Positions 42,498 through 52,127 are shown, numbered from the stretch's first letter. The stretch: 64,000 nt of DNA from CAYRPN01 sp964426135 (GCA_964426135.1 CAYRPN010000014.1:1-64000); one strand, 5' to 3'. Numbers and translations are program-made. Notes: generated from the letters alone by a model not told the origin.

Positions 42498-43645
42498 AAC
42501 TTCCATCCATCGATCACTTGTTTCCCCGCAACACGCCGGGCGCCGTCGCCTGGTTCTGGGTTCGGTACTGGTTCTGGTTCTTTGTTCTGCTTCCGGCGCT
42601 GCTGCTGCATCAACTGGTGTTGACGGCGGTTCAGACGGTCGTGCTGGCGCTGACGTGGAATCGCTCGTTCACGCTCCTGAACGGGCGGCTGCGGCTGATG
42701 TTTCTAAATCACTGGCGAGCCGTGCCCGCGACCGTGATCTGGGGCGAGCGTTTCCTGGCGGTACGGTATGGGCAATTGTTGATCGATCCGGGGCCGCGCT
42801 GCGCGGCTGCGGCGATGGATCGGCATCTGGCAGCCGTTTCGAATCAGAACATCAACCAGATCGTGGCGACGCACTGGCACGAGGAACACATCGGCAACAT
42901 TCCCGCCATCGCGCGGAGGCACGCATGGCCCGTGCTCGGATCGGCGCTGACGCTCGCGGCCATTCGCCATCCGCAGGGCCTGTCGTGGCCGCGGCGCACG
43001 CTCATGGGGCAGCCGTTAGGCGCGGATGTCGGCCTGCAGTTGCAGGTGATCGGGACAACCATCGGCGACGGCGAGCGCGAACTGCAGGTCATCGACGCTC
43101 CCGGGCATTGCGAAGGGCACGTGGCGATGTATGACCCGGTGGACAAGGTTCTGATTCTCGGCGACGCGTTTCTGCACATCGCCCACACCAGTCCGAATGG
43201 AGACGTTCGCAGCGATCGCTGGATCCGCACGCTCGAACGATTCGCGCAGCTGGACGTACGCACGATGGTGGGCGGACATGGCTGCGTGTACACGAGCGAT
43301 GATCGCCTGCGGCGCACTCCGTTCGTGGTGCAGCATGTGGACCCGAATGCGTTGATTCGTGAAAAGCTTCAGTTCCTGCGCTGGGCGCGAGAAGCGGTGA
43401 TGGAAGGCGAGCGCCGCGGCCTCAGCTACCGCGTGATCGAAGCGAGCCTGTTCCCGTGGGGCAGCGCGTGGACGAAGCAGAACTGGTTCCGCGACGAGGC
43501 AAGCCGGCTGCTCAGCGCCGGCGAATTTTCACGCACGCACTTCGTGCGCAGCCTGTCGCGTCATCCGCGGCAGGTGCCTCCGCGGTTTCCGTTCTGGTCC
43601 CGCCTCGCCGAACGATGCACGTGGCGGCGAACGCTGGCAGCCTGA
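42494..43645 (+). CDS. Membrane-anchored metallo-beta-lactamase-fold hydrolase
   Basis: 383 residues. One or two N-terminal membrane helices (about 18-55: WFWVRYWFWFFVLLPALLL). The MBL motif HWHEEH at 127-132 binds metal, followed by APGHCEGHVAMYD, ILGDAFLH and VGGHG, so a dinuclear zinc site is likely. The HxHxDH motif has Glu in place of Asp, which could change the chemistry. It overlaps the DUF2071 gene by ATGA. The substrate is unknown; a lipid or lactone ester fits the cluster. Confidence 0.82.
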   Translation: MKLPSIDHLFPRNTPGAVAWFWVRYWFWFFVLLPALLLHQLVLTAVQTVVLALTWNRSFTLLNGRLRLMFLNHWRAVPATVIWGERFLAVRYGQLLIDPGPRCAAAAMDRHLAAVSNQNINQIVATHWHEEHIGNIPAIARRHAWPVLGSALTLAAIRHPQGLSWPRRTLMGQPLGADVGLQLQVIGTTIGDGERELQVIDAPGHCEGHVAMYDPVDKVLILGDAFLHIAHTSPNGDVRSDRWIRTLERFAQLDVRTMVGGHGCVYTSDDRLRRTPFVVQHVDPNALIREKLQFLRWAREAVMEGERRGLSYRVIEASLFPWGSAWTKQNWFRDEASRLLSAGEFSRTHFVRSLSRHPRQVPPRFPFWSRLAERCTWRRTLAA

Positions 43646-43669
43646 GTCTGAACCACAAGGAGACTTCCC

Positions 43670-44086
43670 ATGACCCTCGACCTGCATCTGAAAATCGTCG
43701 GCCTTCTCATGTTCGGCATCATCGTGCTGAACTTCTTCGTGTGGAAGAAATACCAGTGGAGCACGGAACTGCTGAAAGTGTCGCTGCTCACGCGGCAGGT
43801 GTTCGCCGTACACACGTTCTACATCATGCTCACGGTGGGCCTGTTCGGCACGCTGTCGCTGGTGTTCACGCAGGAACTGCTCACGCCATCAACGCTGGCG
43901 AAGCTGGTGCTGGCCGCGCTGGTCGTGTTCTGGGGCAGCCGGCTGGTGATCCAGTGGTGCGTGTACGACGCAAAACTGTGGCGCGGGCAGCGCATGGAAA
44001 CATTCGTGCACTTCTTCTTCACCGGCGTGTGGGGCTATTTCACGGCGGTGTATGGCGCGGCGCTGTGGATGCAAATGCAGGTGTGA
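43670..44086 (+). CDS. Four-helix membrane protein, paralogue 2
   Basis: 138 residues, unknown function, strong AAGGAG site. Shares with the protein at 41086 its overall length, the four hydrophobic segments, the FWGSRLVIQW motif and a VFAVHTFYIML segment. It is the last gene of the GbsR-associated cluster. Two paralogues in one operon suggest a heteromeric membrane complex. Confidence 0.7.
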   Translation: MTLDLHLKIVGLLMFGIIVLNFFVWKKYQWSTELLKVSLLTRQVFAVHTFYIMLTVGLFGTLSLVFTQELLTPSTLAKLVLAALVVFWGSRLVIQWCVYDAKLWRGQRMETFVHFFFTGVWGYFTAVYGAALWMQMQV

Positions 44087-44245
44087 GGTGTGAGGAGTGA
44101 GGAGTGAGGAGTGAGGAGTGAGAAAAAGGTGCGAACTGAAACGTGAAAACTGCAAAGTGAAAAGTGCAAAATGGCTAGGCCCTGAACCCTAAACCCTAAA
44201 CCCTACACCCTACACCCTACACCCTACACCCTAAACCCTGCCCCC
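44087..44245. repeat. Tandem repeats including CCCTAAA array
   Basis: About 44085-44122 repeats GAGTGAG. Then 44180-44240 is a CCCTAAA/CCCTACA array, identical to the plant telomere unit and similar to the array at 57.8 kb. It lies between convergent genes. Confidence 0.9.
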
Positions 44246-45325
44246 TCACACCCCCGCAACTCTTCCCTTGCCCGCGCGCTTCGCGTGATAGAGATTCGCA
44301 TCCGCGCGTTCGAGGAGGTCGATGGGTTTCTCGATGCGATCGCGGTTGACCGACGCCACGCCCATGCTCAGGTCGGGCTTGGGATTGGACTTGATCGCGG
44401 TGCGGGCGTGTTGGCGGAACAGGGCGGTGAGCTGCTCGGCGAACTGCTTGACGCGCGGCAGCGGGCAGCCGGGCATCAGGATCAGGAACTCGTCGCCGCC
44501 GAGGCGCACGGCGTAGTCACCGTGACGGATGGAGCCGCGGATGAGGTTGGCGATGAACTTGATCAGGTCGTCGCCGGCGCTGTGGCCCAGCGTGTCGTTG
44601 ATCTGCTTGAAATGATCCACGTCGATGGTCAGGCAGACCAGGTCGGTTCCCGATGAACGACAGGACTCGAAGAGCCCCGGCAGGTTCTCTTCGAGGAACC
44701 GGCGATTGCCCAGATCAGTCATGGCGTCGCGCATGGCCATGTGCTGAAGCTGGCGCGTCGCCTGCTGCGTTGCCTGTTCCACGCGATGGTCCAGCGTGCG
44801 TCGCAGTTGCTTCGCGTCGTGGTAATCGCGCACGGCTCCGCGGGAGAGGCTTTCGATGATGCGGGCCAGATGCCCGATCTCGTCGCGGCGATGCGTGGGC
44901 AGATCGGTCAGTGGATTGGGGCGGTCGACGGCCATGGCGCGGTCCGCCAGGGCCAGCAGATTTCGCAGCGGCGCCGCGATCCAGCGCTGCCCCAGCGCGA
45001 CTACGCCCGCCATCAGCGCGGCGAGCATGAGAATCGCCGGCCAGCCGCGGCTGCCCAGCTTCATTTCAAGAAAGGCGATCATCGCGCCGCCGGTGATGGC
45101 AAGGGTGCCGACAAGGGCGAGTTTGTACGAGAGGGTGAAGTTTTCCCACCATTGGCCACGCGCGTTGGCTGGGGCAGGATCAGCGGCGGGCGCGGCGGCG
45201 GCAGTCGGTTGTTGAGGTTGAGGCGACTGCGAGCCGGCCGCGGCGGCGAATCGACTGGGCCAGCGCTGTGATGTGCCGCTTCCGCCGGTGGTCTGGGGAG
45301 TCGGGATGGACGGGGCTCGAGTCAC
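44246..45325 (-). CDS. Membrane diguanylate cyclase (GGDEF)
   Basis: 359 residues, GTG start. It makes cyclic di-GMP from GTP. A disordered Pro/Ala/Gln-rich N-terminus is followed by two membrane helices (about 65-110), a HAMP-like linker, a coiled coil and the GGDEF domain. The active motif reads RLGGDEFLIL. I do not see an RxxD inhibitory site right before it. The signal sensed is unknown. A second GGDEF gene is at 47851. Confidence 0.88.
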   Translation of the reverse strand: MTRAPSIPTPQTTGGSGTSQRWPSRFAAAAGSQSPQPQQPTAAAAPAADPAPANARGQWWENFTLSYKLALVGTLAITGGAMIAFLEMKLGSRGWPAILMLAALMAGVVALGQRWIAAPLRNLLALADRAMAVDRPNPLTDLPTHRRDEIGHLARIIESLSRGAVRDYHDAKQLRRTLDHRVEQATQQATRQLQHMAMRDAMTDLGNRRFLEENLPGLFESCRSSGTDLVCLTIDVDHFKQINDTLGHSAGDDLIKFIANLIRGSIRHGDYAVRLGGDEFLILMPGCPLPRVKQFAEQLTALFRQHARTAIKSNPKPDLSMGVASVNRDRIEKPIDLLERADANLYHAKRAGKGRVAGV

Positions 45326-45465
45326 TTTGTGGACATCGGGCGATTCGCGAGGTGAGTTTTGTTCCGGTTGTGGCGCGCGGGCAAGATTCTGAGGATGCTG
45401 GCGGGCGCGGATCGTCGGTCCATGTGGGGAATCTCTGCCACTTGCATGCCCGCTACAATGCCTGC

Positions 45466-46179
45466 ATGTCGCTCGATCTGATCATGGAAAGCGCCAGCGA
45501 TGCGCTGGCGCGAATGGATTACCTGACCTGCGAGTCGCTGTGCGAACAGGCTCTGGCGCTGGCCCGCGCCGGTGACAACTGGGCTTATTCCGGTCGCATC
45601 CTCCTGCCTTTGCAGGAAGCGCGGCGGCAGCGTCGTATGATTGCCGCGGAGGCGACCATCCGCCTGGGCACGGCGAATCTCGCCGGCGATCCGGAGAACT
45701 GGCTATCGCAACTGGAAGCGGGCTGCGTGGTGGTGACGCATCCCCACGGCCGTCAGGAAGCCGCTCGACTGCATCAGGCGGCCCGTAAGCAGCGCCTCTG
45801 GATCGAAGTGTTGTTCGCGGACAGCAGGACGGACGAAGCAATGTGGACGGTGAGGACCTTCACTGGGCCGGATGTTTCATGTCGAATGACGGCGCCGCGG
45901 CCGGAGTGGCGCAATGTCTGGCTGGCTCGCGAAACGAAGCCCGTCGGCACGAAGAAGTCGTCGCTTTCCCCTGGCGCCACACCTGGCGACTGGTTCCTCG
46001 ATGCTGCGGAAAAACTGGGCGACGCGATGATGGCGGCGGCGGACGCAGGACCGCCGCGACAGCGAATCGAAGCGCTGGAGCAGTGTCTGCTCGCGCTGCC
46101 GAGTCACGAGCTTCTTCATCAGCGCCTCGGCGACGCAGTCCGGGCCGCCTGTCTGATCCACGAGCCGGCGACGGCCTGA
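45466..46179 (+). CDS. Conserved hypothetical protein
   Basis: 237 residues, not recognised. It starts MSLDLIMESASDALARMDYLTCESLCEQALALARAG with a TPR-like helical pair; the rest is mixed. It is soluble, without signal peptide. A TACAAT-like -10 element lies just upstream of the ATG. It runs into the next gene with a gap of 9 nt, so they likely form one unit. Confidence 0.65.
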   Translation: MSLDLIMESASDALARMDYLTCESLCEQALALARAGDNWAYSGRILLPLQEARRQRRMIAAEATIRLGTANLAGDPENWLSQLEAGCVVVTHPHGRQEAARLHQAARKQRLWIEVLFADSRTDEAMWTVRTFTGPDVSCRMTAPRPEWRNVWLARETKPVGTKKSSLSPGATPGDWFLDAAEKLGDAMMAAADAGPPRQRIEALEQCLLALPSHELLHQRLGDAVRAACLIHEPATA

Positions 46180-46188
46180 GCCCCACGC

Positions 46189-46989
46189 ATGCTCTACTTT
46201 TCCGCCAGCACGAGTCCCGGACGGTCGCGTCGGTTCGGTTGCATGGCCGCGGCGCTGGGATGCGTCGCGGTGGTGCTGCTGGTGGTTGCCGTCGTGATGT
46301 GGATGGCACGTTCCGCGCCCAGCGAGTGGAATGAGATTCACGAGATGATCGCGCAGGTGCCGCCGCAGGAGCGCATTCAGATCGCCGACGCGCTGGAATC
46401 CCGCCTGGGGCGCGAGGCGCAAGGCCTGGCGCCTGAGGGCACGGGAAGTGCGGTCGCCGCGCCGCCTCCTCCGACGGACTTCCGGTCGATGCAGCAGCAG
46501 GTGATCGAGCGCAACATTTCCATTCCGATGCGCGACGCGAACATCTGGCTGGCGACGAAGCTGCCCGCGTGGATGGCGAACCAGAAAGCCGAACTGCCCG
46601 CGGGCGTCAGCGATCCGCGCGTGTGGGTGCAGGACGGCGAATTGGTCATGTCGCTGCGACTGTCGCTGGCGGGTTACTCGGGCGTGATGAGCATGGGCGT
46701 CACCGCGGAAATGCGGCCCGATGGAAAAATGCTGGTCACGGCGAAGCGGGCCCGCGCGGGCCGCCTGCCCATTTCGCGCGGCATCATCGCCGACGAACTG
46801 AAGGCCGAACTTGAAAAGGCTGAATCGCAGGCCACCCGGCAACTGGCGGATGTGTTTGAGGGCATGGTCTTCGACCCCGTCTGGCCCGAGCCAGGCAACG
46901 AACGGGCAAGGCAGGTGCGCATCCTCGACTTCCAACTGCACGCCGACCGAATCGACCTGAAAGTGCGCAACGGACCGAAGGAAAAATAG
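46189..46989 (+). CDS. Membrane-anchored hypothetical protein
   Basis: 266 residues, not recognised. A membrane helix lies near residues 20-40 (MAAALGCVAVVLLVVAVVMW), so most of the protein is probably outside. A Pro-rich linker (APPPPTDF) leads to a beta-rich domain (DPRVWVQDGELVMSLRLSLAGYSGVMSMGVTAEM). It lies 9 nt behind the gene at 45466. Confidence 0.65.
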   Translation: MLYFSASTSPGRSRRFGCMAAALGCVAVVLLVVAVVMWMARSAPSEWNEIHEMIAQVPPQERIQIADALESRLGREAQGLAPEGTGSAVAAPPPPTDFRSMQQQVIERNISIPMRDANIWLATKLPAWMANQKAELPAGVSDPRVWVQDGELVMSLRLSLAGYSGVMSMGVTAEMRPDGKMLVTAKRARAGRLPISRGIIADELKAELEKAESQATRQLADVFEGMVFDPVWPEPGNERARQVRILDFQLHADRIDLKVRNGPKEK

Positions 46990-47087
46990 ACGGGCGGCGG
47001 TGGAAGAACGGCCTAGGATCGGCGGAAGGGAATTCAGTTTCTCGTTTCGAGTGGCACGGTGAGCGTGTGCGATTGCGGGAACAAGCC

Positions 47088-47702
47088 ATGACCAAGCGCA
47101 TCGTCATTGGAGTCAGCGGCGCCAGCGGCGCGGTGTATGCCCGGCGGACGATTCAACTGCTGGTGGCCGCGCAGGCGGAAGTGCACCTGGTGGTGACGCC
47201 GCTGGGCCAGCGACTGCTTCACGATGAACTGGGGATGGAAGGCATCGATCTCGCGTCGCTCGCCGGGCTGCCGGAGAAGCCGGCGAATCTGATCCTGCAC
47301 AATTACCGGGATGTCGGCGCGGCGATCGCCAGCGGATCGTTCCTGCACGATGGCATGGTGATCGTGCCTTGCTCGTCCAACACGCTTTCCGCGGTGGCGA
47401 CCGGGTCGGCGCAGAACCTGCTCCATCGCGCCGCTCATGTCTCGCTGAAGGAGCGCCGTCCGCTCGTGCTGGTCCACCGCGAATCGCCCCTGAGCCTCGT
47501 CGACATCCGGAACATGGCCGCCGCCACCGAGGCCGGCGCCATCATTTGCCCCGCGAGTCCTGGCTTTTACATGCTGCCTCGTACCATCGACGATCTGGTG
47601 GATCACGTCGTCGCCCGGGTGCTGGATCTGTTGCGGGTGGATCACGCGCTGAAAGTGCGCTGGTCGCAGAACGTGCCGCCGAATGACGCTCATGTCCGAT
47701 AA
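47088..47702 (+). CDS. ubiX: Flavin prenyltransferase UbiX
   Basis: 204 residues. It attaches dimethylallyl phosphate to FMN to make prenylated FMN, the cofactor of UbiD decarboxylases. The flavin-binding start is RIVIGVSGASGAVYARR; PCSSNTLSAVATGSAQNLLHRAA and the HRESPLSLVDIRNM active segment are conserved. ATG at 47088 chosen over an upstream start. No ubiD is adjacent, so the partner is elsewhere. Confidence 0.94.
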   Translation: MTKRIVIGVSGASGAVYARRTIQLLVAAQAEVHLVVTPLGQRLLHDELGMEGIDLASLAGLPEKPANLILHNYRDVGAAIASGSFLHDGMVIVPCSSNTLSAVATGSAQNLLHRAAHVSLKERRPLVLVHRESPLSLVDIRNMAAATEAGAIICPASPGFYMLPRTIDDLVDHVVARVLDLLRVDHALKVRWSQNVPPNDAHVR

Positions 47703-47850
47703 ACGCGATGAATGAGGGTAATTGCCCTGTTCATCCATCAAGTGGCCGGGCATCCACGACGATAACGAGTGAAGGAGCATGTCGGGCTGATCTTCAGTCC
47801 CGTGGTGTCATGCTTCATTGCATTGAAAATTGCCCGGGGGGGAGATTTGC

Positions 47851-49374
47851 ATGAACCAGGAATTGCTCGACAAAGTGTTGCAGTCGCCGCGTTTGCCCAG
47901 CCTGCCGACGATCGCTCTGGAGGTCATCGAACTCGTCCAGAGACCTGACGTCAATATCAAGCAGATTGCCCACACGATCAGCCACGATCCGGCGTTGTCG
48001 AGCAAAATTCTTAAAACGGTTAACTCAAGCTTTTATGGCCAGTCGCAAGCGTGCAGCACGATCAGCCACGCGCTGGTCATCCTCGGCCTCAACAGCATCA
48101 AGACGCTGGCGCTGGGGTTCAGCCTGGTCAGCAATCTTCAGAAATCCCAGGGCGATGGTTTCGATCACCTTTCGTACTGGAAGCGCAGCTTGTACTCCGC
48201 CGCCGCCGCCCGCGTGCTGGCGCAGCGCATCGGATTGGTGCAGCAGGAAGAGGCGTTTCTCGGCGGTCTGCTGCAGGATCTGGGCCTGCTGGCGATGAGT
48301 CAGACGCTGGAGGGCGAATACCTCGACATGATCGCGCAGGCCGGCAACGATCACGTGCGGCTGGTTGAACTCGAACGCGCCAGTCTCGGCACGGACCACG
48401 CCGAGGTCGGCGCTCAGTTGGCGCAGAAGTGGCGGTTGCCGCCGATGCTGCAGGCGCCGATCCGGCACCACGAAGATCCTTCAAACTGCCCTGAAGAACT
48501 GATGCCGCTGGTGCGGGCCGTGGCGCTGGGAAATCGCGTGGCGGATGTGTTCATTCTGGAGAACGCCGGCCCCGCGCTGGAACGGTACTACCAGCAGGCG
48601 CAGGAGTGGTTCAATCTTCCGCGCGAGCAGGCCGAGCCGCTGCTCACGGAAATTCACAAGAACACGGTGGAGATGCGTCGCCTGTTCGATCTGCCGACGG
48701 GTCCCCTGGGGAGTCCTTCGACCATTCTCGCCAGCGCCCATGAAGCGCTGATGAACGTCAGCCTGATGCAGAGCCAGCAGACCCGCCAGTTGGAGGAGCA
48801 GACCGAGCAGTGGAAGGCCAAGGCCACCACCGACTCTCTCACGGGCGTCGCCAATCGCAGCTTCTTCAATGAATGGATCCGCGACGCGTTCGAGAAAGTC
48901 AAGGCCACGGGCAAGCCGCTGACGGTCATGTTCCTGGACACCGACCACTTCAAGAAGTTCAACGATACGTACGGACACCAGACCGGCGACCGCGTGCTGG
49001 TCGAGAAAGCGGCCACGCTGAAGCGTGCGGTTCCGGCGACGGGCCTCGTCGCCCGCTACGGTGGCGAGGAGTTCGTGCTGGTGTTGCCCGACATGGATCG
49101 CGTCACCGCTGCCCGCGAAGCCGAGCGCGTGCGCCAGATGATCGCCCAGACCGTAATCCGCTCCGACGAAGGAAAAGAGCTTTCCATCACGGCGAGCATC
49201 GGCGTTGCGATCTACGACGGAACGTTCTTTCAGAATGCGGACCAGCTCATCAAGGCCGCCGACCAGGGCGTGTACGCCGCCAAGGGCGCCGGCCGCAACT
49301 GCGTCCGCATCTTCACGCCGCGCAAGCCCGCCGCAGCGACGCCCGCCCCGGCGCAGCCCACCGCCGTGCGATGA
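47851..49374 (+). CDS. HDOD-GGDEF signalling protein
   Basis: 507 residues. An HDOD domain (about 15-215: LPSLPTIALEVIELVQ, TVNSSFYGQ, GGLLQDLGLLAM) is joined by a helical linker to a GGDEF domain with active motif RYGGEEFVLVLP. It likely makes c-di-GMP in response to signals bound by HDOD. The site GGGGAG precedes the ATG. It may influence the switch between motility and attachment, in view of the flagellar genes 10 kb downstream. Confidence 0.9.
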   Translation: MNQELLDKVLQSPRLPSLPTIALEVIELVQRPDVNIKQIAHTISHDPALSSKILKTVNSSFYGQSQACSTISHALVILGLNSIKTLALGFSLVSNLQKSQGDGFDHLSYWKRSLYSAAAARVLAQRIGLVQQEEAFLGGLLQDLGLLAMSQTLEGEYLDMIAQAGNDHVRLVELERASLGTDHAEVGAQLAQKWRLPPMLQAPIRHHEDPSNCPEELMPLVRAVALGNRVADVFILENAGPALERYYQQAQEWFNLPREQAEPLLTEIHKNTVEMRRLFDLPTGPLGSPSTILASAHEALMNVSLMQSQQTRQLEEQTEQWKAKATTDSLTGVANRSFFNEWIRDAFEKVKATGKPLTVMFLDTDHFKKFNDTYGHQTGDRVLVEKAATLKRAVPATGLVARYGGEEFVLVLPDMDRVTAAREAERVRQMIAQTVIRSDEGKELSITASIGVAIYDGTFFQNADQLIKAADQGVYAAKGAGRNCVRIFTPRKPAAATPAPAQPTAVR

Positions 49375-49487
49375 GCGCGTTCGACAACGTTCTCGCGTCC
49401 CGGTCCAGTTCCCCACTCCTGACTTCTGACTTCTGACTTCTGTCCTCTGTCCCCTGTCTCCTGTCTCCTCACTCCTCACTCCTCGCA
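49375..49487. repeat. Spacer with CTGACTT/CTGTCCT tandem repeats
   Basis: About 49419-49487 repeats TTCTGACTTCTGTCC-like and CACTCCTCACTCCT units, on average 7-8 nt. Relatives are at 62535-62572 and, in complement, at 9.4 and 39.5 kb. Confidence 0.8.
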
Positions 49488-50180
49488 TTACCTCTTCACC
49501 ACCTCGTCGCGATCGATGTTGCCGTCCTTGAGTCGCACCACGCGCTGGCAGCGCCTGGCAACGTTTTCGTCGTGGGTGACCATGATGATGGTCAGGCCCT
49601 TGCGGTGCAGGTCGTCGAAGAGATCGAGAATCGCCTTGCCCGTGGCGGAATCGAGATTGCCCGTGGGTTCGTCGGCCATGAGGATGCTGGGGCGCGTGAC
49701 CAGGGCGCGGGCGATGGCGACGCGCTGCTGCTGGCCGCCGGAGAGTTCGCTGGGCTTGTGATGTAGGCGTTCGCCCAGACCGACGCTTTCGAGCGATTCG
49801 ATCGCGCGTTGCCTGCTCTCACGCTTGGGCACGCTCTGATAAAACAGCGGCACCTCGACGTTGTCCTCGACGGTGAGCTGCGGGATCAGGTTGAACGCCT
49901 GAAAGATGAAGCCGATGTGCTGCCCGCGCGACTTGCTCAGTTCCGCGTCGTCCATCCGCGCCACGTCCTTGCCCGCAAGCCAGTAGCGCCCGCTGGTGGG
50001 CCGATCGAGGCAGCCGAGGATGTTCATCAGCGTGCTTTTCCCGCTGCCGCTGGGGCCCATGACGGCGACGTACTGTCCCTGTGGAATCGTCAGGTTCACG
50101 CCATGCAGGGCGTACACGGGCGGAGCATCGCCTTTTTGATAAACCTTCTGCACGTCTTCGATGCGGGCGACGTCAGTCAT
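49488..50180 (-). CDS. ABC transporter ATP-binding protein (LolD/MacB type)
   Basis: 230 residues. Walker A GPSGSGKST, Q-loop FQAFNLIPQLT, signature LSGGQQQRVAIARAL, Walker B ILMADEPTGNLD and the H-loop in VTHD are all present. This LolD/FtsE/MacB subclass powers lipoprotein release or peptide export from the inner membrane. No permease is next to it: HDOD-GGDEF converges and fhcA is upstream. The partner must be elsewhere. Confidence 0.93.
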   Translation of the reverse strand: MTDVARIEDVQKVYQKGDAPPVYALHGVNLTIPQGQYVAVMGPSGSGKSTLMNILGCLDRPTSGRYWLAGKDVARMDDAELSKSRGQHIGFIFQAFNLIPQLTVEDNVEVPLFYQSVPKRESRQRAIESLESVGLGERLHHKPSELSGGQQQRVAIARALVTRPSILMADEPTGNLDSATGKAILDLFDDLHRKGLTIIMVTHDENVARRCQRVVRLKDGNIDRDEVVKR

Positions 50181-50329
50181 GGGAAGAATCGGTCAGGGGC
50201 CATCCAAGACCTGCGCTGCAGTTTCTCGGTAGGGTGCGTCAAGTCCGCGCGGACGCACCATGTTGCGTCACCGTTGACTGTGGTGCGTCCGCGCCGAGCC
50301 TTGACGCACCCTACACGGAAGCGGCCCCG
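50181..50329. repeat. Inverted GTAG-foot REP pair
   Basis: GTAGGGTGCGTCAAGTCCGC (50229-50259) and its inverted partner ending GCACCCTAC (50282-50314). Same family as the outer pair at 29.6-29.8 kb. Confidence 0.85.
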
Positions 50330-52114
50330 CTACGGAACCGTCCGCATCGCCTCGCGTTCGAAGCGGTGCAGGCCGAACTGTTTCACACTGTAGGAACCGT
50401 GCTGTTCGAACCAGTCGTTCAAGTGTCGCGTGCCTTGTTCGCTGGCATTCACCGAGGCGCGCAGCTTCGCGCCTTGCACCGAATCGCGAAGCTGGCCGTC
50501 CTCGACGATCACCTGGCCGGCCTTGATGACGTAGCGCGGCGACTCAAACACGCGCTGCCAACCACTGCTCGTCGCGCTGTGCGCGGCCGCCGTGCGCAGC
50601 GATTCATCATAGATCGTCACGTCCGCATCCGCGCCGACGCCCAAGTGGCCTTTGTGACTCAGGCCCAGCACCCGCGCGGGGCCGGCCCGCGTGAGGATCG
50701 CAATCTCGCTCAAGGTCATCTGCCGATCGAGTTCGCGCAGGCGCGACGCGGCCATGGCGCGGGGGTTGGCGCGGCGAATCTGTTCGTCGCGCACGTTTCG
50801 ATCCATCAGCGCCGCGATGATCGCGGGATACGCCAGGAACGAGCCGCCGTTGGGGTGATCGGTGGAAAGCAGCATCCGCCAGGGATCCCTGGCCATCAGC
50901 ATGAGCTCCAGTCCGATCGCCCACTGCATGCTGTGCAGGTATTGTTTGTCGGAGTACTCGATGGGCATCAGGCCGCAGCCTGTCTCGTTCTCGATCTCGA
51001 TCGACACATACTTGTTCGTGCCCGGCACGCGCTTGCCCGCCAGTTGCCAGAGCAGGTATTCCAGCGGCGTGTCGCCGGTGAGCGTCATGGCGCTGCCGAA
51101 GACCACCTGCCCCACGTCGGCGGTGATCGTGGGATGCGCGTCGATGTAATCGACCAACTGGGCGGCGGCGCTGGTGATCTCGCCTTTGTCGCTTTTTCCA
51201 TAAGCGTGAAATTGAAGATGCGTCAGGTGTGCTCGTCGGCCGTTCAGTGCAGTGAGCGTGTCGAGCGTGGTCTGCACGTTGCCCGGCAGGCCGAGGCGAT
51301 TGCAGTGAATGTGCGGAGCATGCGGCAGGTTCAGTTCTTCCGCCGCGCGGCAGGCGAGTTCCAGGATTCGCCGCGGCGTGACCGCCGATTTCGATCCCAT
51401 CGCGCCGCCCGGTTTGCCTGCGCCGGCGATGCCGGCGATCGGCGCGTCGATCGACTCCACCATGTGCTGCGTGGCGTCGCTGCGCCACGACGCGACGCCG
51501 CCGGGGTTCACGATCTTCAGGCCGTACGCCCCGGTGCGATGCATCATCTGGCCGATGAACGCGACGGCGCCCGCGTCATCGCCGGCGGCGAGCAGTTCGA
51601 TCGCCTTGGCGTGATTGCCCACCAGCAGGAGAAATCCCGCGTCGAGGTTGGGCGTATCGCTCAGTTCCAGATGCGTCTGCCGCGCGCCGGTGGGCGACAC
51701 CGCCGCGTCGATCGCCGTGGTGTAGCCCAGCGCGGCGTAGCGGTAGCCGGTGAGAAACGTGCTGGGCGTGAGCACGCCGGTGCCGGCGCGGAATCCGTGC
51801 AGGGCCGTCGGCTCCGCCTGCCGCCCGCTCGCGTCTGACGGCTGACAGGCATGCACATGCGTCGCGTGTTCCTCGCCGAGCATCGCCCGCGCCCGGTTCG
51901 CCGACGCCGAGGCGATGTGGCAGTGAATATCGACACCACCCGGCATCACGATCATGCCGCCGGCATCGATGGTGCGCGTCGAGCCGGGCCGCACGCCGTC
52001 GGGCAGCGCGGCGACGATCTTGCCATCGACGATGATGACATCGCGCACAGCGCCATCGATCCCGTTGATCGGGTCGTACACGCGGCCGTTCGTGATGCGA
52101 AGAATGTCAGCCAT
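50330..52114 (-). CDS. fhcA: Formylmethanofuran dehydrogenase subunit A / FhcA
   Basis: 594 residues; ATG at 52114 gives MADILRITNGRVYDPINGIDG. It belongs to the amidohydrolase superfamily: the metal-binding DIHCHI (His64, His66), PHIHCNRLGLPGN and STDHPNGGSF are visible. In bacteria, FhcABCD forms the formyltransferase/hydrolase complex that converts formyl-H4MPT to formate. In archaea the same subunit hydrolyses formylmethanofuran. It is the last gene of a three-gene minus-strand operon. fhcC, fhcD and mch are not in the window. Confidence 0.93.
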   Translation of the reverse strand: MADILRITNGRVYDPINGIDGAVRDVIIVDGKIVAALPDGVRPGSTRTIDAGGMIVMPGGVDIHCHIASASANRARAMLGEEHATHVHACQPSDASGRQAEPTALHGFRAGTGVLTPSTFLTGYRYAALGYTTAIDAAVSPTGARQTHLELSDTPNLDAGFLLLVGNHAKAIELLAAGDDAGAVAFIGQMMHRTGAYGLKIVNPGGVASWRSDATQHMVESIDAPIAGIAGAGKPGGAMGSKSAVTPRRILELACRAAEELNLPHAPHIHCNRLGLPGNVQTTLDTLTALNGRRAHLTHLQFHAYGKSDKGEITSAAAQLVDYIDAHPTITADVGQVVFGSAMTLTGDTPLEYLLWQLAGKRVPGTNKYVSIEIENETGCGLMPIEYSDKQYLHSMQWAIGLELMLMARDPWRMLLSTDHPNGGSFLAYPAIIAALMDRNVRDEQIRRANPRAMAASRLRELDRQMTLSEIAILTRAGPARVLGLSHKGHLGVGADADVTIYDESLRTAAAHSATSSGWQRVFESPRYVIKAGQVIVEDGQLRDSVQGAKLRASVNASEQGTRHLNDWFEQHGSYSVKQFGLHRFEREAMRTVP

Positions 52115-52127
52115 GCAACCGCCATCC

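Noticed and set aside
47703..47850. Cyclic di-GMP riboswitch before the HDOD-GGDEF gene
   Set aside because: I looked for the GEMM core and tetraloop pattern and did not find it.
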